Origin: Pirellula staleyi DSM 6068
Lineage (GTDB): Bacteria; Planctomycetota; Planctomycetia; Pirellulales; Pirellulaceae
DNA: 36,159 nucleotides
Direction of reading: 5' to 3'
Assembly: GCA_945875845.1 (NCBI GenBank)
Contig: CAMCMB010000074.1
Location: 1-36,159, forward strand
The translations under genes were made by a program, and so were the position numbers. The notes beneath the pieces are model-generated. The model was not told where the DNA came from. It saw only the letters and a program-made list of their open reading frames with translations, and did not search any database. How positions within the stretch are numbered: the first letter of the stretch is position 1; the number at the start of each line of letters is the position of its first letter. Of this stretch, positions 17,707 through 26,164 are shown in pieces.

Positions 17707-18840
17707 TTGTCCGTCGCCGAAACTCTGTCCGAGCTTGTTCGCATCAATAGCGTCAACTCTTTTTACCGTGAAGGGCCAGGCGAAGCAGCAGTTGCTGAGT
17801 TCATTCTGTCTTTCTTTCAATCGCGCGGTATCGAAACCAGGACGCAGTCCGTTCTTCCGGGGCGAACCAATGTGATCGCCCGGCTTCCGGGCAAAGACCC
17901 CTCGCGTCGTGTTTTACTGGAAGCCCACATGGATACGGTTTCAGTCGAAGGGATGAGCATCCCCCCGTTTGTACCCACCATCGAAGACGGGAAATTGTTC
18001 GGACGAGGTGCCTGCGATACCAAAGGAGGCTTGGCCGCGATGATGGTTGCGGTCGCGGATTTGAAGCAGTCCGGACAGAAACCTCCTTGCGAGGTTTGGA
18101 TGTGTGCCGTGGTCGATGAGGAATTCTCCTTTCTTGGTGTTCAGAAACTGTGCGAGGGCCTTCACGCCGATGCAGCTCTGGTGGCGGAACCCACCGAAAT
18201 GCGAGCCGCAATCGCAAGCAAGGGTGTTTTACGTTGGCGAATCGTCGCACACGGCAAAGCAGCTCATAGTTCAAAAGCACATCTGGGTGTCAATGCGATT
18301 CACCACATGGCACGACTGGTCCTGGCTCTCGAACGCTACCATGATTCGCTCTTGGCCATGGAACATCCTATGCTTGGTCCTCCCACTGGAAACGTGGGGA
18401 TCATTCAAGGGGGAGTGCAAGTGAATTTTGTTCCCGATCGTTGCTTGATCGAAATCGACCGTCGGATGCTGCCTGGCGAAAGTGTCGAGAATGTACTTTT
18501 GAAATACCAATCCATCATCGACTCAATACAACACGCCGAGCCGCAGGCAAGATTCGAGATGGAGAAGCCCATGCTCATCGACCACGCAATGGCGACCGAT
18601 CCAATTGCGTCCGTTGCCACCTGTGCACAAAAAACACTCAAGCAGTTGGGGCGAGAAGCTCACTTTTGCGGGGTTCCGTTCGGGAGCGATGCCAGCAAAT
18701 TGTCACGCCAAGGCGTTCCAAGTGTTATCATTGGACCAGGAAGCATCGATCAAGCACACGCGGCCATCGAGTACGTCGAACTGGACCAAGTCGAATTGGC
18801 CTTTGAGTTCTACCGACGCTTTCTGCTGAATTTTGAATAG
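17707..18840 (+). CDS. M20-family metallo-deacylase (ArgE/DapE/ACY1-like), TTG start
   Basis: A 377-residue zinc amidohydrolase of the M20 family that removes an acyl group from an amino acid or cleaves a peptide. Metal and catalytic residues are visible: H74 and D76 in LLEAHMDTVS, the bridging D104 in GACDTKGG, the E138-E139 pair in VVDEEFSFLG, the EPTE loop, and a C-terminal His in DQAHAAIEYV. The central dimerisation (lid) domain spans about 175-290. The only start that fits the family N-terminus is a TTG at 17707, because a stop lies in frame just upstream and no ATG is near. The exact substrate (acetylornithine, succinyl-diaminopimelate or another) cannot be told. The amidohydrolase 48 bases downstream is probably co-transcribed. 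Confidence 0.88.
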   Translation: MSVAETLSELVRINSVNSFYREGPGEAAVAEFILSFFQSRGIETRTQSVLPGRTNVIARLPGKDPSRRVLLEAHMDTVSVEGMSIPPFVPTIEDGKLFGRGACDTKGGLAAMMVAVADLKQSGQKPPCEVWMCAVVDEEFSFLGVQKLCEGLHADAALVAEPTEMRAAIASKGVLRWRIVAHGKAAHSSKAHLGVNAIHHMARLVLALERYHDSLLAMEHPMLGPPTGNVGIIQGGVQVNFVPDRCLIEIDRRMLPGESVENVLLKYQSIIDSIQHAEPQARFEMEKPMLIDHAMATDPIASVATCAQKTLKQLGREAHFCGVPFGSDASKLSRQGVPSVIIGPGSIDQAHAAIEYVELDQVELAFEFYRRFLLNFE

Positions 18841-18888
18841 ATTAGAAGTCAGATTGAAGAACGCGAACTCATTGGAAAGGCTCTTAAG

Positions 18889-19839
18889 ATGTATCGACGC
18901 GATTTTGTCCATTCAGGCATATGTGTATTAACCGCAGGCAAGTTGCTTGCGAATGTCGAAGTGTTCGCCAATGAGAATACCACAAGCATCGATGATGCGA
19001 TCGATGCACACGTGCATGTTTGGGATAAGTTCAGTGAGAAATACCCGCTTGCGACTGGATTTTCGGAAACCGATAGAGTCCCCGCTTCGTTTACTCCAGA
19101 CGAGTTGTTGGGGCATTGCCGGCCACAAGGCGTAAAGCAAATCGTGTTGATTCAAATGAATTTCTTTGGATTCGACAATCGTTACATGCTCGACTGCATC
19201 AAGAAGTATCCAGGTGTGTTTTCTGGAGTTGCCGTTGTCGATGAGACACTTGCCACTGTTACCACGACCATGAAGTTGTTAGCAGATCAAGGAGTACGAG
19301 GCTTTCGACTTTACGCCGACAAATCCAATGCGGAGTCGTGGCAAAACTCGAACGGCATGAGAAAAATGTGGGAGTACGGAGCAGAAGCGGGGTTAGCCAT
19401 GTGCTTGCTCTCGAATCCTGACGCCCTGCCCGCCGTGGCCACGATGTGCGAGCGATTTCCTGATACACCTGTGGTCATCGATCATTTTTCGCGCATTGGA
19501 ATGAACGGGACGATTCAGGAGTCCGATCTCAACCAACTGTGCCAGTTAGCCAAGTTCAAGAGAGTTTTCGTCAAGACTTCGGCCATGTATGCGCTCGGAA
19601 AAAAGAAGTCTCCCTATCTGGATTTGTCCGACATGGTTCGTCGCCTGCGTGATACGTTTGGCGCCAAGCGATTAATGTGGGGATCGGATTGTCCATATCA
19701 AGTGCAAGCAGAACATTCGTACGACGCATCGATCGCCCTCTTTCGGGACAAACTCGACTTTCTCTCGAACGAGGACAAGGCCTGGATGCTTCGAGAAACT
19801 GCAAAAGGTGTCTATTTCGGTGACGTTTTGCGATCGTAG
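18889..19839 (+). CDS. Tat-exported amidohydrolase (Amidohydro_2-type TIM barrel)
   Basis: A 316-residue metal-dependent hydrolase. The N-terminus MYRRDFVHSG followed by a hydrophobic stretch is a twin-arginine (Tat) signal, so the enzyme is expected to be folded and then exported. The barrel shows H41-V-H43 at strand 1 (DAHVHVWD), VVIDHF with a metal-ligand His in the middle, and LMWGSDCPY with D267 at the last strand. These are the typical marks of the PF04909 group of decarboxylases and lactonases. A GGAAAGG lies about 9 bases before the ATG. It follows the M20 gene by 48 bases. The substrate is not predictable; relatives include lactone hydrolases and aromatic-acid decarboxylases. Confidence 0.85.
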   Translation: MYRRDFVHSGICVLTAGKLLANVEVFANENTTSIDDAIDAHVHVWDKFSEKYPLATGFSETDRVPASFTPDELLGHCRPQGVKQIVLIQMNFFGFDNRYMLDCIKKYPGVFSGVAVVDETLATVTTTMKLLADQGVRGFRLYADKSNAESWQNSNGMRKMWEYGAEAGLAMCLLSNPDALPAVATMCERFPDTPVVIDHFSRIGMNGTIQESDLNQLCQLAKFKRVFVKTSAMYALGKKKSPYLDLSDMVRRLRDTFGAKRLMWGSDCPYQVQAEHSYDASIALFRDKLDFLSNEDKAWMLRETAKGVYFGDVLRS

Positions 19840-20094
19840 TCCAAAGCGACTCAATGGATAGCTTTCCTAGACAAGTCGCTTCAAAGTGGTTGAATCTCGC
19901 TTTTTAAACTACTTAAAGGGTGGTAAAACGCCAGAAAACCCCAAAAAGCGATTTTTGCGACCTGGATTTTGACGCGTTACTTCCTGTATGATTCAGTGTT
20001 ACTAGTTGGTAGCTGAGAACAGGATGTCATTTCATTCTGCTGACTTAAACGAAACATTTTTTCAAAGTGATGTTTATTGCAAGGGAGAATGAGA

Positions 20095-20325
20095 ATGTCT
20101 GCTGACTGGTTTTTTATGAAAAAGGGTTTCTTTGGGAAGACCAAGGCCGTTGGCCCAATTGGCGAGTCGGATTTCTTGCACAAGATTGAAAAGGGAGAAA
20201 TCTCGCCCGAAACAATGGTATCTAGTACTTCGAAAACCCACGGTCACTGGGTGCATTTGAAAGAAATCCGTGCAGGACTAAAACACTGGGAAAAAACACA
20301 TCCGACGACGAACGGCGTGGCTTAG
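20095..20325 (+). CDS. Small stand-alone GYF_2-like domain protein
   Basis: A 76-residue protein. The start at 20095 is set by a GGGAG ribosome binding site at 20083-20087 with a 7-base spacer. In-frame TTG and ATG codons at 20077 and 20089 are too close to it or overlap it. The sequence follows the GYF_2 plan: W5-F-F at the start, GPIGESDF in the middle, KIEKGEISPETMV, then H-W-V-H-L-K-E at the end. GYF_2 domains usually sit on membrane or zinc-ribbon proteins and are thought to bind proline-rich peptides. Here the domain is alone, without a membrane helix or signal peptide. It is convergent with the sigma-factor gene. No partner is evident. Confidence 0.7.
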   Translation: MSADWFFMKKGFFGKTKAVGPIGESDFLHKIEKGEISPETMVSSTSKTHGHWVHLKEIRAGLKHWEKTHPTTNGVA

Positions 20326-20426
20326 CCCGAATAAGAGCTCGTCGCACGCCGGAGTACGTGAACGATAAAATCACCTGTTCGTGATCTTGCGCACCTTTGC
20401 CCGATGCGTTTCCGTCTACCTCTCGC

Positions 20427-21053
20427 TTAAGCACTCAAGCCCGCTTGTCTAGTTGCCATCGCTTCCCGGAGCGCACGCAACCCTCGCTTGAGCAGACCTG
20501 CCACCGCCATCTCTGATTTCTGCATGCGATCGGAGATTTCTTTGAGCGCCATTCCCTCGAGGTATCTCATTCGAATCGCATCGCGTTGCGTTTCAGGGAT
20601 TTGATCAAGGCAAGTTGCCAGAACCACCGCCGCTTCATCGCGCATCATCCGTTGACTCGGTGACGACGTATTGGACGGCAGGTTCTCCGCCATGCCGAGC
20701 GAATTGACACCTGAGTCGGAGCTGTCCCGAATCAGCGTCTCTTTTCGCGCCGAGCGCTTTTGCGCGGCGAGATGATGTTGGTGGGCCGTAGAAACGTTAT
20801 TGCGAAGAATGTTCCGAAGCCAAGCTAGCAAGGACTCGACCGAATCGCCTCGAAACTGATCAAAGTCGCGCGTCGCTTCGAGAAAAGTCGTTTGTACGAC
20901 ATCCGCAAAATCCATGCGTCCTCGCAACCGATCGTCTAAAAGCCGTTGGGCAATCACGTTTAAGTACGGTCGAAAACGATCAAGCAATTCTCCTTTGGCC
21001 GATTCATCACCTAGTTTGGCACGATTGAGGACCTGTTGCGAATCGAAGAGCAT
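20427..21053 (-). CDS. Sigma-70 family (planctomycete ECF-type) sigma factor
   Basis: A 208-residue sigma factor from the ATG at 21053; an in-frame TTG at 21068 would add five residues and cannot be excluded. Region 2 (about 10-95) shows LLDRFRPYLNVIAQRLLDDRL, DFADVVQTTFLEA and the W-L-R-N-I-L-R-N motif of region 2.4. A Ser/Arg-rich linker follows. Region 4 (about 140-195) shows LDQIPETQRDAIRMRYLEGMALKEISDRM and a helix-turn-helix ending in LLKRGLRALRE. This matches the ECF subgroup abundant in Planctomycetes. No anti-sigma factor gene is adjacent, so regulation may be by a kinase or C-terminal extension elsewhere. It is convergent with the GYF_2 gene. Confidence 0.88.
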   Translation of the reverse strand: MLFDSQQVLNRAKLGDESAKGELLDRFRPYLNVIAQRLLDDRLRGRMDFADVVQTTFLEATRDFDQFRGDSVESLLAWLRNILRNNVSTAHQHHLAAQKRSARKETLIRDSSDSGVNSLGMAENLPSNTSSPSQRMMRDEAAVVLATCLDQIPETQRDAIRMRYLEGMALKEISDRMQKSEMAVAGLLKRGLRALREAMATRQAGLSA

Positions 21054-21634
21054 GAGTGGCTCGTTCAAGTGAAAGGCGGATTGGATCTAGTGCTGCATTT
21101 TGTACGGAAGTGACCCCCAGATCAAGCCGCGACTGCGGATCGTTCGAAATTAACTGTTTTCTTAGCGGAGCAACGCGAGCCGCCCGGTGAATTTTCGAGT
21201 CAATTGCGAATCCTCACCGGACAGCACCGGACGACACCGGACAGCACCGGACAGCTTGCGCTGTTCCGCTACAAAAGCTGAGCGACAATGGACTTGCGGT
21301 GAAACGCCAACGAGAATTGGAGTGTTTTTAGGCAAATGAGGAAAAGGAATCGGGAAAATCCGAAGTTTAATGGATGCACCCTTGCGTTATGCGCGGGAAA
21401 GTGGCACATTTTCCGTTCCTTCAGTGCTCAAGGCGTCTCTCCCAAGCCTGGCGAATCGTGACCCATTTTAACTTCCTTTGCGAGAGAGAAAGCACGTGTC
21501 GTGCATCGAACGAAGCGGAATAAAGGTGTCTATCCTGTTGCAGCAAGCACCTGATTTCTACCGAACAATCCAGAACGATTCGATAGCTCGTTGTCCCTCG
21601 CCTATCGCTCAACTCCCTCAGAAACATTTTCGCT
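21054..21634. other. Divergent intergenic region between sigma factor and peptide transporter
   Basis: No gene is supported. The first half carries the family D hairpin copy 3 (21163-21270). The rest (21271-21634) should contain the promoter of the transporter, but I see no well-spaced -35/-10 pair. A 73-codon frame on the minus strand at 21421-21642 overlaps the transporter start and has no family features. Confidence 0.5.
21163..21270. repeat. Family D inverted repeat, copy 3, with ACAGCACCGG tandem units
   Basis: The arms TAGCGGAGCAACGCGAG and CTTGCGCTGTTCCGCTA are imperfect inverted repeats, with CCGGTGA and TCACCGG inner arms. The right half contains several tandem copies of a 10- to 11-bp ACAGCACCGG unit that the other two copies lack, showing local expansion. 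Confidence 0.82.
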
Positions 21635-23392
21635 ATGGTCAATGAAAAAGAGAACGAGATTTTTGGTCATCACCCAGGCTTGTTCCTGCTGTTTTTTACG
21701 GAGATGTGGGAGCGATTCAGCTATTACGGTATGCGAGCATTGCTCGTGTTGTTTTTGGTAAGTGAACTCGCGGATGGAGGTTGGGGTTGGTCCCGAAAAA
21801 GCGCTCTAGAGCTGTATGGCTGGTACACTGGTTTAGTCTACTTGACGCCGATTCTCGGAGGCATACTGGCCGATAAATTGTTTGGTTATCGTGGCGCAGT
21901 TCTACTCGGTGCGCTGTTGATGACATGTGGACATGCTTCGATGGCGTTCGACACTCCTCTCGCTTTCTATCTCGGGTTGGGTTTGTTAATCTCCGGTAAT
22001 GGTTTATTCAAGCCGAACATCTCGTCTATGGTGGGACAACTGTATGCCAACAATCCCGATAGAAAAGACGGCGCATACACTATTTTTTACATGGGCATCA
22101 ACTCCGGAGCATTTCTCGGAATCCTCTTGTGTGGTTACATCGGAGAGAAAGTGGGCTGGTCGTACGGATTCGGACTTGCCGGCGTTTTCATGGCACTTGG
22201 GATGATCATGTTCTTCCTGGGCAAATCCATCTTTGGTGAAATTGGAAAACGCGCTACGCCGCAATCGAAAAAGCTAGCGAGGGAAACGATCGAGTCGGAA
22301 CCTGCGAACGTGGTCCGCGATCGGCTGATTGTGATCGGTATCCTGTCGTTCTTCACGATCTTTTTTTGGATGGCGTTCGAACAAGCTGGCGGATCGATGA
22401 CGATTTTCGCCAAAGACTATACGGCTCGCGTGTTGAGTGGAGCGTCCGCCAACGTTTTCTTTTGGGCGAACACCGCGCTGACCCTGGTACCGATGTGCAT
22501 AGTGACCTTCGTGTTGTTCAAGCTCATTAGCAAAACCTACCGTCAAATACCGTTATCCAATGCTGCGATCGGCCTTAGCTTCGTCATTATTTGGGCCATT
22601 GCGATTTGGATGTTGAACAAAGAATTTAACATGAAGGCCTACGTTGTTTCGTTCGAAACGACAGTCGTACCCGAAAAGGAGGGCGACCCCAAGACGCTCA
22701 GGATGGAGCGCACGATTCAGTGGGACCAACCGCTTGCGGTCGATCAAAAACTGTTTCTCATCGACCGGGAGGCAAAGGGGGGCAACGGCAAGCTCAAGAT
22801 AATCTCAGAAGAGCAAGCCAAGCTTTTTGAAGGTGAATTCAACGCGACCGTCATCAAAGAAAAACAGAATGAAACGGAGGTTCCAGCATCTTGGTTCGGA
22901 ATTCTCAATTCGTTCTTCATCATTGCGTTTGCTCCATTGTTGAGTCGAATTTGGGAGAGTCCACTCAATCCGTCTGCGCCTGGAAAATTTGGGCTTGGAT
23001 TGATTCTGCTTGGGTTAGGGTTCGGAGTGCTCGCATTGGGGAGTATGGGCATTGGCAACGAATCGAAATCGGCTTCCATCAGTATGTGGTGGTTGATCAT
23101 TGCGTACCTTCTTCATACGCTTGGAGAGCTTTGCGTTTCGCCGGTGGGACTTTCGTATGTTAGCAAGCTGGCACCCATCAAGTTCGTCGGTTTGATGTTC
23201 GGTGTCTGGTTTCTAGCGTCGGCGATCGCCAATTATCTAGCGGGACTGACTGGAAGTTTCATCGACCCAATTTCGGAAAAATATGGTTTGGCTTTCTTCT
23301 TCATGATCTTCACCTTGATTCCAATATTGTCAGGCGTTGTCATCTGGCTCTTGACCCCCAAGATTAGAAAAATGATGCACGGGATCGAATAA
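21635..23392 (+). CDS. POT-family proton-coupled oligopeptide transporter
   Basis: A 585-residue MFS transporter of the POT/PTR2 family, importing di- and tripeptides with protons. The diagnostic E-x-x-E-R-F-x-Y-Y-G motif is at 23-32 (EMWERFSYYG). The second family signature, with FYMGINSGAF and GNGLFKPNISSMVG, follows. About 12 to 14 hydrophobic segments can be counted. A soluble insertion of about 90 residues (roughly 340-425, charged with KEGDPKTLRMERT and similar) lies between helices of the second half. This insertion is common in some bacterial POT proteins. The ATG at 21635 has no clear ribosome binding site. The gene is followed by the 116-bp element copy 2. Confidence 0.93.
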   Translation: MVNEKENEIFGHHPGLFLLFFTEMWERFSYYGMRALLVLFLVSELADGGWGWSRKSALELYGWYTGLVYLTPILGGILADKLFGYRGAVLLGALLMTCGHASMAFDTPLAFYLGLGLLISGNGLFKPNISSMVGQLYANNPDRKDGAYTIFYMGINSGAFLGILLCGYIGEKVGWSYGFGLAGVFMALGMIMFFLGKSIFGEIGKRATPQSKKLARETIESEPANVVRDRLIVIGILSFFTIFFWMAFEQAGGSMTIFAKDYTARVLSGASANVFFWANTALTLVPMCIVTFVLFKLISKTYRQIPLSNAAIGLSFVIIWAIAIWMLNKEFNMKAYVVSFETTVVPEKEGDPKTLRMERTIQWDQPLAVDQKLFLIDREAKGGNGKLKIISEEQAKLFEGEFNATVIKEKQNETEVPASWFGILNSFFIIAFAPLLSRIWESPLNPSAPGKFGLGLILLGLGFGVLALGSMGIGNESKSASISMWWLIIAYLLHTLGELCVSPVGLSYVSKLAPIKFVGLMFGVWFLASAIANYLAGLTGSFIDPISEKYGLAFFFMIFTLIPILSGVVIWLLTPKIRKMMHGIE

Positions 23393-23414
23393 GTGACCAA
23401 CGGATCGCAACAGG

Positions 23415-23530
23415 GGCTTGTTGATTTAATGGTACGACGGACTTCCAAGTCCGTCGAATTCCCTATTGACGGACTTGGAAGTCCGTCATGCCGCCCTTAA
23501 CCAATAACGACTTCACTAAATCAACAAGCC
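23415..23530. mobile_element. 116-bp MITE-like element, copy 2
   Basis: It has the same length and architecture as 12396-12511, with a 17-bp left end GGCTTGTTGATTTAATG, a right end with one mismatch, and two internal GACGGACTT palindromes. It lies between the peptide-transporter stop (23392) and the permease start (23557), 26 bases before that start codon, so any promoter for the permease must overlap it or lie upstream. Confidence 0.8.
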
Positions 23531-23556
23531 GCCAGCAAAGAAGTCTCAGCTCCCCA

Positions 23557-24966
23557 ATGTACAAGCTATTCGTCATCGCACATCGTGAATACGTGGCCAT
23601 GGTTGGCACCAAGGCCTTTTTGTTCACGTTGGTGATGATGCCGATCCTCATGTTCGGCAGCATCGTCGCGATGCCCTTACTCAACAGCATGATTGGTAGC
23701 AAAACTCTCAAGATCGTTGTCGCGGACGGCACAGCCCAACTTTTCGAGACCATCGATAAAGCTGCCACCCAACGCAATGAATCACTCAAAGTGCTGCCGA
23801 GGAAAGAAACCGATGGGGCTGATGCGAAGTTGAGCGGACGGGATTCAAAAGATTCCTTCATGAATCAGCAGGCGGACTTTTGGTTGTTCACCGAGGCGCC
23901 CAACGAACTGACGGATGAACAGCGGCTTGAGTACAGCGGTCAAATCCGAAACGGCGAACTGTATGCGCTCGTGGAGATCCCAAAGTCGCTTTGGGATGAT
24001 CCGTCCAAGCTGGGGGTTGCCGATGTGGCAAAAAGCGTTGGGGACACTCCAATCGTCGCACCGAAATTCTACAGCCAAGATGCGCTTATCAGCGGGACAC
24101 GTAGTTGGCTTGGTGTTGTCCTGAGTCAAAAAATACGAGAACGTCGAATCCAGCAATTCGGGTTAACTGGCATCGCACCAGAAGTCTTTGCGCAAATCGA
24201 CGCCAAGGTGGATTTGGCTCCCAACATGCCGATCCAAGCGTCCCAAATCGGGAAAACAAACAGTCAATCACCAATGGATTCTCTGATTGCCATGTTCTTG
24301 CCCTTCGGCGTGATGATGCTGATGTTCATGGTGATATTGATGGCGGCTCAACCGATGCTGGAAAGCGCAATGGAAGAAAAAAGTCTTCGGATCTCTGAGG
24401 TGCTTTTGGGTTCCGTGACGCCCTCGCAGCTCATGGGCGGCAAACTGCTTGGCAATGTGGCTGGATCCTTGGTGATATTCGTTTTGTATGGTTCCGGTGG
24501 GCTTTTCCTGCTCAATTCACAAGGGCTATCCGACAAGATTCCGGCGAGTGTACTGCCGTGGTTCATGTTGTTCCAGTTGCTTGGTGTCTTGTTCTTTAGT
24601 TCGATTTTCTTGACGGTGGGCGCTTCGGTTAATGAGCTCAAGGAAGCCCAAACGATGCTTCTGCCTGTTTGGATGGTCCTGATGGCACCGATGATGGTTT
24701 GGTTCATCGCGGTTCGCGATCCGAACGGAGTTGTCTCGACGACTCTCAGTTTCTTTCCACCCTCGTGTCCGATGATGATGGTTTTGCGATTGGCATCTGG
24801 AACCACCGTCCCCATCTGGCAACCGCCATTGGCGGCTATCATCATGCTTGTTTCGACGTTTCTGATCGTCAGAACGGCAGGACGGATTTACCGTGCAGGT
24901 TTACTTAGAAACGAAGGCGCCCGGTCGATTACACAATTGCTCCGCCGATCGCTTACTCCTCGATAG
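23557..24966 (+). CDS. ABC-2-type (NatB-like) transporter permease without an adjacent ATPase
   Basis: A 469-residue ABC exporter permease. TM1 is at about 20-40 and is followed by a large extracytoplasmic domain (about 41-245). Then come about five further helices, including FGVMMLMFMVILMAAQPML. The ESAMEEKSLRISEVLLGSVTPSQLMGGKLLGN motif (amphipathic coupling region, E-E-K) is typical of NatB-type sodium/drug efflux subunits. I start at the ATG at 23557 (MYKLFVIAHREY), because the open frame upstream reads through the 116-bp element. The NatA-type ATPase that should partner it is not next to it. The methyltransferase gene starts 14 bases downstream and may be in the same operon. Confidence 0.85.
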   Translation: MYKLFVIAHREYVAMVGTKAFLFTLVMMPILMFGSIVAMPLLNSMIGSKTLKIVVADGTAQLFETIDKAATQRNESLKVLPRKETDGADAKLSGRDSKDSFMNQQADFWLFTEAPNELTDEQRLEYSGQIRNGELYALVEIPKSLWDDPSKLGVADVAKSVGDTPIVAPKFYSQDALISGTRSWLGVVLSQKIRERRIQQFGLTGIAPEVFAQIDAKVDLAPNMPIQASQIGKTNSQSPMDSLIAMFLPFGVMMLMFMVILMAAQPMLESAMEEKSLRISEVLLGSVTPSQLMGGKLLGNVAGSLVIFVLYGSGGLFLLNSQGLSDKIPASVLPWFMLFQLLGVLFFSSIFLTVGASVNELKEAQTMLLPVWMVLMAPMMVWFIAVRDPNGVVSTTLSFFPPSCPMMMVLRLASGTTVPIWQPPLAAIIMLVSTFLIVRTAGRIYRAGLLRNEGARSITQLLRRSLTPR

Positions 24967-24980
24967 AACAGACTCAAAAT

Positions 24981-26009
24981 ATGAATATCTCCGATCGTTC
25001 GATTCCTGACCCATCCATTGTTTTGGACCTTATCGAGGCGTTTCGTCGATCCAAAACCATGTTTGCTGCGGTCGAACTTGGTGCCTTCGACGTTCTGAAG
25101 TCTGCCATGCCTCTCGACGAATTGGTAGTGCGTTTGGGTTGCGACCGGATCGCATTGATGACTCTGCTCGATAGTTGCGTTGCGTTGGGATTGCTTGCTC
25201 GCGACGGCGATCGCTACCAAAATACGCCAATATCGGATACGTATTTGACTCTAGATAGCCCGCATCGAATGACGGGATACATTCACTATTCCAATCGGGT
25301 CATGTGGAAGATGTGGAGCAATTTAGAAGATGCGGTGCGCGAGGGTACGCATCGTTGGAAGCAGACGTTTGATTTCGAAGGGCCGATTTTTTCGCATTTC
25401 TTCGAAACCGATGCGGCCATGCGGGAGTTCTTGATGGGCATGCATGGGTTCGGAATGATTACGTCTCCGCATATCGTCAATGCATTTGATCTCAGCCGAT
25501 TCAAAGTGCTTGCGGATCTTGGCGGTGCGACCGGCCACTTGGCAATCGCAGCTTGCCAGCGTTATTCCAATTTGACGGGGGTGGTATTTGATTTGCCGCA
25601 CGCGCTGGATCTGGCCCGTGGTATGGTCGCGAAATCCGGAGTGGCCGACCGCATGCAAGTTACAGGTGGCGATTTCTTTGTGGATGATTTGCCGCAGGCA
25701 GACCTTTATGCGTTGGGCCGTATCGTGCACGATTGGAACGAACCGAAGATCCGACTGTTGTTGAAGCGAATCTATGAGGCCTTGCCATCGGGTGGTGGGT
25801 TGCTTATCGGCGAGAAGATTCTCTGGGAAGATCGAAGTGGACCCAGATGGGCGTTGATGCAGAGCTTGAACATGATTGTCTGCACAGAAGGCCGAGAACG
25901 CACGTTGTCCGAATACGGAACGCTGTTGCAAGAAGCCGGGTTTGGTTCGGTCGAAGGCTTTCGAACTTCGGTACCCTTGGACGCCATTTTAGCGATCAAA
26001 ACGTCTTAG
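24981..26009 (+). CDS. Class I SAM-dependent O-methyltransferase (acetylserotonin OMT-like)
   Basis: A 342-residue methyltransferase of the Methyltransf_2 family. The N-terminal dimerisation helix-turn-helix (about 10-90) precedes the catalytic fold. SAM motif I is DLGGATGH (179-186), the acidic SAM-ribose ligand lies in VVFDLPHALDLA, and the H250-D-W segment is the likely catalytic His. The closest remembered relatives are hydroxyneurosporene/CrtF-type and acetylserotonin-type O-methyltransferases, so the substrate is probably a small hydroxylated or polyketide/isoprenoid-type compound. It is 14 bases from the permease stop, suggesting co-transcription, which would fit modification plus export of one compound (inference only). 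Confidence 0.85.
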   Translation: MNISDRSIPDPSIVLDLIEAFRRSKTMFAAVELGAFDVLKSAMPLDELVVRLGCDRIALMTLLDSCVALGLLARDGDRYQNTPISDTYLTLDSPHRMTGYIHYSNRVMWKMWSNLEDAVREGTHRWKQTFDFEGPIFSHFFETDAAMREFLMGMHGFGMITSPHIVNAFDLSRFKVLADLGGATGHLAIAACQRYSNLTGVVFDLPHALDLARGMVAKSGVADRMQVTGGDFFVDDLPQADLYALGRIVHDWNEPKIRLLLKRIYEALPSGGGLLIGEKILWEDRSGPRWALMQSLNMIVCTEGRERTLSEYGTLLQEAGFGSVEGFRTSVPLDAILAIKTS

Positions 26010-26024
26010 ACTCCCTCGATATGC

Positions 26025-26135
26025 CGGCTCCTTGCTTTAATGGACTGCGACACTGGGTATTCGAAAGTGGCATGGGCGTCTCGCCCATGGATTCACGAGC
26101 GCGCGAGCCAGCGCGAGCCATCTCATGCCACGCGA
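26025..26135 (+). repeat. Dispersed palindromic repeat, family C, copy 3
   Basis: It begins with GGCTCCTTGCTTTAATG and contains CATGGGCGTCTCGCCCATG at 26071-26089. A GCGCGAGCCA direct repeat follows twice within it. It sits between the converging methyltransferase and DUF72 genes and could act as a terminator. Confidence 0.8.
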
Positions 26136-26164
26136 CGGGAGCAACATCAAGAGCTGTGGGTAAG

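Noticed and set aside
21398-21420. TGGCAC-containing sequence as a sigma-54 promoter for the peptide transporter
   Set aside because: The -24 like TGGCAC is not followed by TTGC at the right distance, and the position is more than 200 bases from the start codon.
23488-23556. Longer permease start at 23488
   Set aside because: The extra 23 codons translate the right half of the 116-bp element, which cannot be ancestral permease sequence.
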